This document shows, piece by piece, positions 56,180-64,000 of a stretch of 64,000 nt of DNA. Under the pieces are notes generated by a model. The model saw only the letters and a program-made list of their open reading frames with translations. It was not told the DNA's origin and did not search any database. Source of the DNA: Paenibacillus oleatilyticus (GTDB lineage: Bacteria; Bacillota; Bacilli; Paenibacillales; NBRC-103111); NCBI RefSeq assembly GCF_018998565.1, contig NZ_JAHNZO010000002.1, positions 1 through 64,000 on the forward strand, given 5' to 3'. A program made the translations under genes and the position numbers. Every line of letters begins with the position of its first letter. The stretch's first letter is position 1.

Positions 56180-56875
56180 ATGCTGTTGTTTGAAGCGATC
56201 AAAAACCGGTCGATGGCGGAGCTTGAGGCCGCAGCGTTAGCGGACGATGTGAACGGGCAGGACAAGTTCGGCCGCACTCCGCTGCATTATATCATTACGC
56301 AAAAGGCGCCGATGGAGATGTTTGCGTTTTTGCTCGCCAAGGGAGCCGATCCGCAGCTGGAAGACAAGCTCGGCTTAATGGTGCTGGAAAAAGCAGTCAA
56401 ATTCGGCAATAAGCGTGCGGTGGAGCTGTTGATCGCACATGGCATCGAATTGGACCATCCGAAGGGCATTACGCATACGCCTTGGTTTAAGGCGAGACAT
56501 CATCCCGAAATTGCCGACCTGCTGCTTGGCGCGAAAGGGACTTTCCGGTTAACGCTGACGGAGGCGGAAAGCGAGCTCGTCGATGCTCTGCTTTATTCGG
56601 AGAACGAGGAGCGCATGGCCCGGCTGCATCTGTTGAACACGCCGGAGCTTCTGCACGCTTTTGTGCTGGGATTTAACTGGGATGACGAGCTGGAGCCGAT
56701 CGAGGCGATTGTGCGGCATCCGGAGTGCCGGGAAGCGACGGCTTACGAAATATACGATCTCGCGGACGGAGACTACTGGCTGGAGCGCGAGAGGAGCGGG
56801 GATGAGTACGAGCGGCAGTACATCGCGTTAATCCGTTATACGCTGGAAAGATTTCCGGAGTTGAAGGCTATATAA
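56180..56875 (+). CDS. Ankyrin-repeat protein
   Basis: A 231-residue protein with about three ankyrin repeats in the first 110 residues: DKFGRTPLHYIITQKAPMEMFAFLLAKGADP, DKLGLMVLEKAVKFGNKRAVELLIAHGIEL and a degenerate third (KGITHTPWFKARHHPEIADLLLGAK). The rest is acidic and helical with no recognised domain. Start at 56180 follows GGGAGGGGG. It sits between the kinase-like gene and two SUKH genes, a setting typical of immunity proteins. Confidence 0.8.
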   Translation: MLLFEAIKNRSMAELEAAALADDVNGQDKFGRTPLHYIITQKAPMEMFAFLLAKGADPQLEDKLGLMVLEKAVKFGNKRAVELLIAHGIELDHPKGITHTPWFKARHHPEIADLLLGAKGTFRLTLTEAESELVDALLYSENEERMARLHLLNTPELLHAFVLGFNWDDELEPIEAIVRHPECREATAYEIYDLADGDYWLERERSGDEYERQYIALIRYTLERFPELKAI

Positions 56876-56891
56876 AGGAGAAAGCAGAAGC

Positions 56892-58199
56892 ATGAAGGAG
56901 AGAGTAGAAGGATGGATCGGGCGCTGGGACGCGCTGCTGAAGCGCCTTGAAGCGCAGGGCGCAACGGTGCGCGAATGGGTCGTCGAGCCGGAAGCGGACG
57001 AGGAACGCGTGGGGGAAACAGAGGCGCGCCTTGGAATCGGGCTGCCGCCGACCGTGCGCCGGATCATCGCCGAAGGAGCGGGAAAAGTTACGATTTACTG
57101 GTATTTCGACAAGGAGACGCTGTCCCCTTTTGAGTCGTCCGGCGAGCTGGCGTGGAGTCTCGATGCGTTCGAATGGCCCTATTTTGGCGACGACGAGCTG
57201 GAGGAGGAGAAGCGATACCTTGCTTTTCATGTAGCCGGCAACGGGGACTATGTGCTGCTCGATCTTGAAGGCTATCCGGATGATCCGCCGGTCGTCAGCT
57301 GGGGACATGAGACGGGCGAGTTTCTGCTGCTGGCCCCATCGTTCACCGAATTTGTGGAGCGGGTAACGGAGCTGGCCTTCATCGGCGCGGAGGACAGTGC
57401 GTACGAGCCGTTTTGCGGGCCGGATGGTCTGGATGTCGACGGGCTGAACGCGAAGGCATGGAAAGCCTGGCTGGACCGCTATTTGACGCTTACACTGGAG
57501 GAGGCGGCGAAGGAGCTGCCGCTGCTCATCGACTATATTACGTTCCATGAAGCGGAGGATGCGGGGGTGCGCGAAGCTCTTGCGCGCTATGAGCCTGACG
57601 CCGTGCTGGAGGCATGGCTGTCCAGACTGGAGCGGGAGACGTACCGGGGGAACCGGGATCAACTGTTCGGGTACATAGGAGAAACCGTTGGCGAAGCGGC
57701 GGCGGAATGGGTGCGTTCGCTCTGGTCGGACCGGCCTCCGGTTGAAGTGTCGAACTATAGCAGAGCGTATTTGTCGGCATGCTGCCTTCCGGGAAGCGAA
57801 GGGCTGGAACGCGTGTTGGCCCGGTTGGAGCTGGAGGCGCAGAGCAGCAAAATCGATGGCTACAGCGCGAATGGTTTGCTGCGGTATTTCCACAGCCGGG
57901 ACGTCATCCGGTGGGCGGAGTCGCACGTCGCGTTTCCGTTCGGGGGCTGGGACGAGCTTTTCGCAGCCTCTGCCCCCCATTGGGAGGACGTCTGCCGCTG
58001 GCTGGACGGGCATGAGGCCATGCGGCAGTCGGCGCTGTCCGCACTCGGCAAGCTGTTCGCGAGAGGGGAAGCTCCGGAGGGCGAGCCGGGTCGCGGTGAA
58101 ATTATCCGGCTGCTGGATAAGGCCGAGCGGGAAGCCGTGCTGAAGAAGGAAAAGGAAGCGGTTCGGCGGGTAACGGCGCATTTAGCCGATTGGCGGTAA
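56892..58199 (+). CDS. SMI1/KNR4 (SUKH) family protein
   Basis: A 435-residue protein with an N-terminal SUKH-type domain (about 20-155: VGETEARLGIGLPPTVRRIIAEGAGKV, and LAFHVAGNGDYVLLDLEGYPDDPPVVSWGHETG), followed by an unrecognised C-terminal half rich in Trp, Glu and Ala. SUKH proteins are commonly immunity factors against polymorphic toxins. Start follows AAAGGAGAAAGC. No toxin gene is seen in the window. Confidence 0.8.
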   Translation: MKERVEGWIGRWDALLKRLEAQGATVREWVVEPEADEERVGETEARLGIGLPPTVRRIIAEGAGKVTIYWYFDKETLSPFESSGELAWSLDAFEWPYFGDDELEEEKRYLAFHVAGNGDYVLLDLEGYPDDPPVVSWGHETGEFLLLAPSFTEFVERVTELAFIGAEDSAYEPFCGPDGLDVDGLNAKAWKAWLDRYLTLTLEEAAKELPLLIDYITFHEAEDAGVREALARYEPDAVLEAWLSRLERETYRGNRDQLFGYIGETVGEAAAEWVRSLWSDRPPVEVSNYSRAYLSACCLPGSEGLERVLARLELEAQSSKIDGYSANGLLRYFHSRDVIRWAESHVAFPFGGWDELFAASAPHWEDVCRWLDGHEAMRQSALSALGKLFARGEAPEGEPGRGEIIRLLDKAEREAVLKKEKEAVRRVTAHLADWR

Positions 58200-58240
58200 C
58201 GGAGGCAGGACGAAGAGACTGAGGCAAAGGGGAACGGAAT

Positions 58241-59793
58241 GTGCGATCGCAGCTTAACCTACAGATCGAGCGTTTGAAGCAAATCTTGTCTGCGCACGGG
58301 CAGCCGTTCGCGCCGGAACCAGGAGCAAGCGAATCCGAGCTCCGGCGCCTGGAGGACAAAACGGGAATTCGCTTTGACCGGGATTTTAAAGATTTTTACC
58401 GCTTTTCCAACGGCTCGGGGCACGCTTACTGGGGAGCGGTATTTCCGGACGGGGCGATTCCCGTTCATTTTTTACCGCTGGAAACTTGCGAGCAATATTG
58501 GCCGGAATTTGCGGAGCATGACGAAGACGACGAGACGGACGGGGAGGTTCGGGGAGCGGAACGGGAAATCTGGGACCCCCGCATCAAGCCTTATGACGAG
58601 CACAAATACTGGTTTCCCTTCGCGACCTTGAACGGATCGACCTTGGTCTACTACGATGCGGACCCGGCACCCACAGGAACATACGGGCAAATTATCGTGT
58701 ACCAGCACGATCCGGATTGTGTTTATTATGCGGCCGGAAGCTTTATTGAGTTTTTGCAGCAGTCTAACCAATTGCTGGAAACGGATGCCGCCGATTGGTT
58801 CGAAGATGAAAGCTTCGAGCTCACGGCTTCGGCGTCGTTTCCTTCGGCTGAGCAGCTCCCTCCCGCGGAAGGCGCCGCATCGTCCGCGACGGTCACCGAC
58901 GACCGAAGACCAGAGCCTGAGGCGGATGCCCGCTCTGCGGAGCAGGCCGAAGCAGAAAAGCCTGGGTGGCCGCTTGCGGATGGGGACATCGCCGCGTTCG
59001 AGCGGAAGTACGGGCTGGCGCTTCCGCAGGATTACAAGGCTTTTCTGCTGCGCCGGAACGGGGGCCGGCCGGAGAAGCGGCGGTTTACCGTATTGAACGC
59101 GGCCATCAGCTCGCATGCGATGTACTATCTGCCGCTGGACGCTGCCGTCGAAAGAAACTTGGAGCGTTTTTTCGTCGAGTTGAATCGGGGAGGCATCATT
59201 CCGGGCGAGCTGCTGCCAATAGCAACCACTCCCAGGGGCAGCTTTGTATGCTTGGCGCTGACGGGGGCGAATCGAGGCTGCGTCTACTTTTGGGACCGGG
59301 ACGACCAGGAATATGACGAGGAGGACGGACTGAAGCCGTCCTACAACTATATGTATTTGGCCGCGGCCGACTTTGCCGATTTTGTCTACGGGATCGAATG
59401 GCAGGACAAGATGGAGCAGGCGGTCGAAGCGTTCGTTGAGCGGCTTGACGGCGTCTTGGCCGGCGAATTCCGGCAGGTCATGACGGAGCTGAAGCGGGAG
59501 ACCGAGAACGAGAACGAGGAGTGCAAGGAGGAGATCAAGAAGAAAACGCTTGTTTTTCTCGATCGTCTTAAAGAGTGCCTGTACTCGAAAGCGTGCGTGT
59601 CCCGATTTTCGCTTAACAAGTGGAAAGCCATGGCGGAAGCCTTCGCCGCGGGCGGTCCGAAAAGCGAGTCGGCCAACGTGCTGATCAAGCGAAGCTTGTC
59701 CTGTACGGCTGGAGGGCGGTCAATCCGCTCTTGGGACTGCATGAGGACGTGTTGACCCATCTATTTGCGCTCCGCGGCTTGATCCGGCTGTGA
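58241..59793 (+). CDS. Double SUKH protein with a probable 3' frameshift
   Basis: In the frame read from the GTG at 58241 (behind AAAGGGGAACG) this gives two SUKH domains: the first near residues 20-180 (SESELRRLEDKTGIRFDRDFKDFYRFSNGSG; GQIIVYQHDPDCVYYAAGSF) and the second near 245-390 (FERKYGLALPQDYKAFLLRRNGGRPEKRRFTV). That frame ends at 59755 in a run of low-quality residues. The -1 frame from about 59695 continues with VLYGWRAVNPLLGLHEDVL to a stop at 59793, which looks like real protein. A one-base change between about 59650 and 59700 therefore probably disturbs the 3' end, unless it is a sequencing error. Confidence 0.75.
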
Positions 59794-59821
59794 AAAGGGA
59801 TGTATGCGATGAGCAACCCTG

Positions 59822-59850
59822 TTGACATTTGGTTGAAACTGGTGTACAAC
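59822..59850 (+). promoter_or_regulatory. Promoter of ileS
   Basis: TTGACA (59822-59827), 17 bases, TACAAC (59845-59850), immediately upstream of the T-box leader. Confidence 0.7.
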
Positions 59851-59856
59851 TGTACT

Positions 59857-60145
59857 AATTGAATTTCCTATTAAATTCATTGACGAGAACGAGTACGCTA
59901 ATCCCTTGTTCCCCAGAGAGTTGGCCCTGTGCTGAAAGCCAACGTTCAAGAATTAGCCGAACATCCTCTCCGAGAAGGAATGCTGAAGCTTCAGTAAGCA
60001 GCCCCGGGATCCCGCCGTTACAAGGGACGCGTATGATGGTACGTCGTAGAGGTGCCGCGGAATCATGTTTCATGATGATTGCTGCGGAACAAGGGTGGTA
60101 GCGCGAGAGCAAATCTCGTCCCTTTACGGGGCGGGATTTTTTTGT
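59857..60145 (+). ncRNA. T-box leader (isoleucine type)
   Basis: The roughly 290-base leader ends in the T-box core AAGGGTGGTAGCGCG (60092-60106) and a terminator whose arms are CGTCCC/GGGACG-like with T7 (about 60110-60144). Upstream, an S-turn-like AGTA (about 59891) is followed by AATC, giving an ATC (Ile) candidate specifier near 59900. Uncharged tRNA-Ile should pair with specifier and T-box to prevent termination and turn on ileS. Confidence 0.9.
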
Positions 60146-60170
60146 TTTTCAAGAAGAAAGGATGAGACCT

Positions 60171-63100
60171 GTGAGAAAAGTCGACGTGAAAGAAAAAGCA
60201 AGAGTCCGCGAGCTTCGTGTGCTGGAGCAGTGGAAGCGGGACGAAACGCACCGCAAATCGATCGAGAGCCGGGCCGGACGGCCGAATTTCGTGTTCTACG
60301 AAGGGCCCCCGACAGCCAACGGCTCGCCGCATATCGGGCATGTGCTCGGGCGCGTCGTGAAAGATTTTATCTGCCGGTACAAAACGATGTCCGGCTACCG
60401 CGTCGTCCGCAAAGCCGGCTGGGACACGCACGGACTTCCGGTCGAGCTGGGCGTCGAGAAGCAGCTCGGCATCTCGGGCAAGCAGGAGATCGAGAAGTAC
60501 GGTGTGGCCGAATTTGTCGAAAAATGCAAAAGCAGCGTATTCGAATACGAGAAGCAGTGGCGGGAGCTGACCGAGGCGATCGCGTATTGGACGGATATGG
60601 ACCATCCGTATGTGACGCTGACCAACGAATATATCGAGAGCGTCTGGCACCTTTTGTCCGTGATCCACGGCAAAGGGCTGCTGTACAAAGGCCACCGGGT
60701 CAGCCCGTATTGTCCGGACTGCCAGACGACGCTCAGCTCCCATGAAGTGGCGCAAGGCTATGAGGATGTCAAGGACTTGAGCGCAACCGTAAAATTCAAA
60801 AGCAAACGCGGAGACGAAATCTTCCTCGCCTGGACGACCACTCCGTGGACGCTGCCGTCCAACGTGGCGCTTGCCGTGAATAAAGACATCGACTATGCGA
60901 AGGTCAAGTACAACGGCGAAGTGTATGTCGTCGCGGAGAAGCTCGCCGAGAACGTGTTCAAGACGGACTATGAAGTTGTGTCTGTGCATAAAGGATCGGA
61001 GTTCGTCGGCACCCCTTACGAGCCGCCTTTCGGCTATGTTCGTCCGGTCAAAGGGCATATCGTCGTCGATGCGGATTACGTGAGCGATACGAGCGGGACC
61101 GGTATCGTGCATACGGCTCCCGCGCATGGGGAGGACGACTACCGGACGACCCGCAGGCACGAGCTGGATTACGTCAACCTCGTGAATCTGGCCGGCCGCT
61201 ACACCGAGCAGGTGACGGAATTCGCCGGGCGCTTCGTCAAAGATTGCGACGTCGATATCGTGAAAAGCTTGTCCGAGCGTAGCCTGCTGTTTTCCAAGGA
61301 GCGCTACGAGCACAGCTACCCGTTCTGTTGGCGCTGCAAATCGCCGCTGCTGTACTATGCGATGGAAAGCTGGTTCATCCGGACGACGGCGGTCAAGGAC
61401 CAATTGATCGAGAACAACCGCAAGATCAACTGGTACCCTTCCCACCTCCGCGAAGGGCGTTTCGGCAAGTTTCTCGAAGAGCTCGTCGATTGGAACATCA
61501 GCCGCAACCGCTACTGGGGGACGCCGCTGAACGTCTGGCTGTGTCAGGATTGCGGGCAAGAGCACGCGCCGGGGAGTCGGCAAGAGCTGCGGGAGCGGGC
61601 GATTCAGCCGCTTGACGAGAGCCTGGAGCTGCACAAGCCGTACGTTGACGAAGTGAAGCTGCGCTGCACCTGCGGCGGCACGATGGAGAGAACCCCGGAA
61701 GTGATTGACGTCTGGTTCGACAGCGGCTCGATGCCGTTTGCGCAGTACCATTACCCGTTCGGCGACGAGCAGCTGTTCCGCGAGCAGTACCCGGCGGATA
61801 TGATCTGCGAAGGGATCGATCAGACGCGGGGCTGGTTCTTCAGCCTGCTGGCCGTTTCGACGCTGTACAACGGGCAGTCGCCTTACAAAGCCGTCATTTC
61901 GACCGGACACGTGCTGGACGAGAACGGGCAGAAGATGTCCAAGAGCAAGGGCAACGGCATCGATCCTTGGGAAATCATCGAGGAATTCGGCACCGATGCG
62001 TTCCGTTGGGCGCTGCTGGCCGACAGCGCGCCGTGGAACAGCAAGCGGTTCTCCAAGCAAATCGTCGCCGAAGCGAAATCGAAGGTGATCGACACGCTCC
62101 ATAACGCGCATGCGTTTTATGCGCTGTATGCGGCGATCGACGGCTATAAGCCGGAGGAGCACCCGCTGCGGACTTCCGCGAACGAGCTGGACCGCTGGAT
62201 TCTGTCGAGGCTGAACAGCACGTTGCGTCAGGTCGTGAAGGGGCTGGACGATAACGACTTCCTGAATCCGGCGAAGCAGATTGAGGCGTTCGTCGACGAG
62301 CTGAGCAACTGGTATATCCGCCGCTCCCGCGACCGGTTCTGGGCCAGCGGCATGACCGAAGATAAAGTGTCCGCGTACCAGACGCTCCGCGAAGCGCTCT
62401 TGACGCTGGCAGCCATGGTCGCTCCCTATGCGCCGCTTATCGCTGAAGACATCTACGGCAACCTTGGCGGTGAGGGAAGCGTTCATCTCGCGGATTACCC
62501 GAAGGTGAGCGATTCCGCGGTGGATACGATACTTGAGCGGGATATGGAAACCGCGCGGCAAATCGTCGAGCTGGCGCGCAGCGTCAGGAACGAAACCGGG
62601 ATCAAAACCCGCCAACCGCTGGCGGAGCTAATCGTTTCGCTGGACCGGGACTTCCATCTGAGCCGGTACGCGGATATCGTCAAAGAGGAGATCAACGTTA
62701 AGGACATCCGCATGGAGCAAAGCGACAGCGGGTTCGTGGACTTCAGCTTGAAGCTGAATCTGAAGGTGGCCGGCAAAAAATACGGCAAATTCGTCGGACC
62801 GGTGCAAAGCCGTCTGAAGCAGCTGTCCGCCGCGGAAACGAAGCAAGCCGTCGTCGCGGGCTTCCTGGATGTGGCGGTCGACGGAGAGACGCTTCATCTT
62901 ACGCTCGACGAACTGCTCGTGGATAAACAAGCCAAAGCCGGCTTCGCGTCCGCTTCCGGCTATGGAATTACCGTTGCTTTAAATACGGAGATCACCGAAG
63001 AGCTGGAGCAGGAGGGGCTTGTTCGGGAGATCATCCGCGCCGTGCAGGATACCCGCAAAAAGCTGGAGCTGCCGATCGAAAAGCGCGTCGCGCTCGTGCT

Positions 63101-63251
63101 CGACGTCGATCCGCAGCTCAAGGAAGCGCTGGAGCGGTTCGATCATGTGCTGCGGGACAACGTGCTGCTGTCCGGCGTCCGGTATGCCAAGGAAAGCGGG
63201 ATGGAATCCGTTTCATTAGGAGAGCGCACGATCGGTCTGCGTATTGAGTAA
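60171..63251 (+). CDS. ileS: Isoleucyl-tRNA synthetase, type 2
   Basis: A 1026-residue class I synthetase that charges tRNA-Ile. It has the HIGH motif in NGSPHIGHVLGR (about residue 50) and KMSKS in GQKMSKSKGNG (about 588). The length and the block ISRNRYWGTPLNVW match the eukaryote-like IleS2 type rather than bacterial IleS1 of about 920 residues; IleS2 enzymes are naturally poorly inhibited by mupirocin. Start: GTG at 60171 is 8 bases after AAGAAAGGA, whereas the ATG at 60162 is too close to it. Control by an Ile T-box fits its role. Confidence 0.95.
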   Translation: MRKVDVKEKARVRELRVLEQWKRDETHRKSIESRAGRPNFVFYEGPPTANGSPHIGHVLGRVVKDFICRYKTMSGYRVVRKAGWDTHGLPVELGVEKQLGISGKQEIEKYGVAEFVEKCKSSVFEYEKQWRELTEAIAYWTDMDHPYVTLTNEYIESVWHLLSVIHGKGLLYKGHRVSPYCPDCQTTLSSHEVAQGYEDVKDLSATVKFKSKRGDEIFLAWTTTPWTLPSNVALAVNKDIDYAKVKYNGEVYVVAEKLAENVFKTDYEVVSVHKGSEFVGTPYEPPFGYVRPVKGHIVVDADYVSDTSGTGIVHTAPAHGEDDYRTTRRHELDYVNLVNLAGRYTEQVTEFAGRFVKDCDVDIVKSLSERSLLFSKERYEHSYPFCWRCKSPLLYYAMESWFIRTTAVKDQLIENNRKINWYPSHLREGRFGKFLEELVDWNISRNRYWGTPLNVWLCQDCGQEHAPGSRQELRERAIQPLDESLELHKPYVDEVKLRCTCGGTMERTPEVIDVWFDSGSMPFAQYHYPFGDEQLFREQYPADMICEGIDQTRGWFFSLLAVSTLYNGQSPYKAVISTGHVLDENGQKMSKSKGNGIDPWEIIEEFGTDAFRWALLADSAPWNSKRFSKQIVAEAKSKVIDTLHNAHAFYALYAAIDGYKPEEHPLRTSANELDRWILSRLNSTLRQVVKGLDDNDFLNPAKQIEAFVDELSNWYIRRSRDRFWASGMTEDKVSAYQTLREALLTLAAMVAPYAPLIAEDIYGNLGGEGSVHLADYPKVSDSAVDTILERDMETARQIVELARSVRNETGIKTRQPLAELIVSLDRDFHLSRYADIVKEEINVKDIRMEQSDSGFVDFSLKLNLKVAGKKYGKFVGPVQSRLKQLSAAETKQAVVAGFLDVAVDGETLHLTLDELLVDKQAKAGFASASGYGITVALNTEITEELEQEGLVREIIRAVQDTRKKLELPIEKRVALVLDVDPQLKEALERFDHVLRDNVLLSGVRYAKESGMESVSLGERTIGLRIE

Positions 63252-63296
63252 TCCAACTGCTTTTGCTTGAAGCAGAGGGGAGATATACGGCACGAA

Positions 63297-63342
63297 GCAT
63301 CAAGATGCGAGACGTCTTGACGCTTTGTGCCGTTTCTTTTTT
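63297..63342 (+). terminator. Intrinsic terminator after ileS
   Basis: ACGGCAC, AGC and TCAAGA segments pair with TCTTGA, GCT and GTGCCGT, followed by a T-rich tail. Confidence 0.92.
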
Positions 63343-63396
63343 AGTGGGAGAGTTTTATATATGACGTATGTTGACAGGTTTGCTTGTTTACAATGA

Positions 63397-63432
63397 GGGA
63401 GGAATCAACGACCAGGGAGGAATCAACGATGA
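63397..63432 (+). repeat. Duplicated 18-base ribosome-binding segment
   Basis: GGGAGGAATCAACGA occurs twice in tandem (63397-63411 and 63415-63429), 18 bases apart. The second copy ends at the ATG of the SDR gene, so the gene has two GGGAGG sites. Confidence 0.85.
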
Positions 63433-64000
63433 AGTCTTTGCATGGAAAGGTGGCTTTGGTTGCCGGCGCTACGCGCGGTGCAGGCCGAGGCATTGCGATT
63501 GAATTGGGAGCCTCCGGAGCCACGGTTTATGTCACCGGCCGGACGACCCGGGCGAAACGCTCCGAGTATAACCGGCCCGAGACGATCGAAGAGACGGCCG
63601 AGCTTGTCAATCGCGCGGGCGGCAAAGGAATCGCGGTTCAAGTGGACCATCTTGAACCGGACCAGGTCCGGGATCTGGTCGCACGAATAGAACAGGAACA
63701 GGGGCGGCTGGACATCCTGGTCAACGACATTTGGGGCTCCGAGTACTTGGTGCAATGGAACGTGCCCGTATGGGAGCAGTCCCTCGAAGGAGGGTTGCGC
63801 ATGCTGCGGCTGGCGGTCGATACGCATATCATTACGAGCCATTTTGCGCTTCCCTTATTAATCCGCAGCGGCAACGGACTGGTCGTTGAAATGACCGACG
63901 GCACGGAAGAATACAACCGTCAAAACTACCGGCTGTCGCTGTTTTACGATTTGGCCAAAACTTCCGCCATTCGCATGGCCCGGTCCTTGGCCCATGAGCT
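63429..64000 (+). CDS. Short-chain dehydrogenase/reductase (partial, runs off the window)
   Basis: The first 190 codons of an SDR-family oxidoreductase. It has the nucleotide-binding motif VAGATRGAGRGIAIEL (TGxxxGxG type), GRLDILVNDIWGSE in place of NNAG, and the catalytic YDLAK (YxxxK) near residue 175. The N-terminal KSLHGKVALVAG fits. The 3' end lies outside the window. The substrate is unknown; the sequence resembles the DHRS1-like subgroup. Confidence 0.88.
   Translation, partial: MKSLHGKVALVAGATRGAGRGIAIELGASGATVYVTGRTTRAKRSEYNRPETIEETAELVNRAGGKGIAVQVDHLEPDQVRDLVARIEQEQGRLDILVNDIWGSEYLVQWNVPVWEQSLEGGLRMLRLAVDTHIITSHFALPLLIRSGNGLVVEMTDGTEEYNRQNYRLSLFYDLAKTSAIRMARSLAHE

Noticed and set aside
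60063..62615. 850-codon open frame on the minus strand opposite ileS
   Set aside because: Antisense to the IleS catalytic domains, rich in Arg and Val and without recognisable motifs.

Overview
The window reads as chromosomal DNA from an endospore-forming Firmicute of the Paenibacillaceae type (Paenibacillus/Cohnella-like). The reasons are two spore-germinant receptor loci, several secreted proteins ending in triple SLH (S-layer homology) repeats, T-box and TPP riboswitch control, BirA- and Fur-type operators, strong AGGAGG ribosome sites and moderately high GC. No rRNA, tRNA, CRISPR array, prophage or complete insertion sequence was seen. The only mobile-element trace is the 3' end of a group II intron at the left edge.

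Layout. 1-2350: intron tail, a deoxynucleoside kinase, and a convergent NtaA/SnaA/DszA-type flavin monooxygenase. 2350-5090: a metNIQ-like ABC transporter, divergent from the monooxygenase and preceded by a probable sulfur-regulator operator and an attenuator. 5100-8510: TPP riboswitch, thiC, bluB and a GNAT acetyltransferase. 8597-10700: a frameshifted sugar O-acetyltransferase and a glutamate dehydrogenase. 10790-21890: a gerA gene and a gerB-gerC pair, separated by a thiazole/oxazole-modified microcin (TOMM) cluster (Cys/Gly-rich precursor, ThiF-like protein, fused cyclodehydratase/YcaO, SagB-type dehydrogenase) and a DUF420 gene. 22170-36500: a GH8 chitosanase/glucanase, a very large SLH protein with a PHP metallo-phosphoesterase domain, a Fur-controlled siderophore regulator and binding protein, and a second giant SLH protein with a glycerophosphodiesterase domain. 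36700-39940: VOC protein, GNAT protein, and an amino-acid permease behind an attenuator and a cre site. 40000-46140: complete biotin operon bioA-D-B-F-H-C behind a BirA operator. 46180-54000: zinc-ribbon protein, then a second germination locus (gerA-gerC-small D-type subunit-gerB-gerB, a GNAT gene, and a third gerB). 54000-59800: Fur-regulated heme monooxygenase, a secreted protein, a kinase-like protein, an ankyrin protein and two SUKH-family proteins. 59800-64000: T-box, type-2 isoleucyl-tRNA synthetase, and the start of an SDR gene.

The most noteworthy system is the TOMM cluster (12705-18691). Its precursor has a 36-residue leader and a 56-residue core holding 20 Cys and 25 Gly, and the three maturation genes are packed directly behind it with no visible exporter or immunity gene. 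It lies between the parts of what would normally be one gerA-gerB-gerC operon. Other points for a second look are bluB apparently under TPP-riboswitch control, two S-layer-anchored phosphoesterases near each other, unrecognised attenuators upstream of metN, the GDPD-SLH gene and an amino-acid permease, and an ankyrin/SUKH immunity-like cassette whose last gene appears frameshifted.
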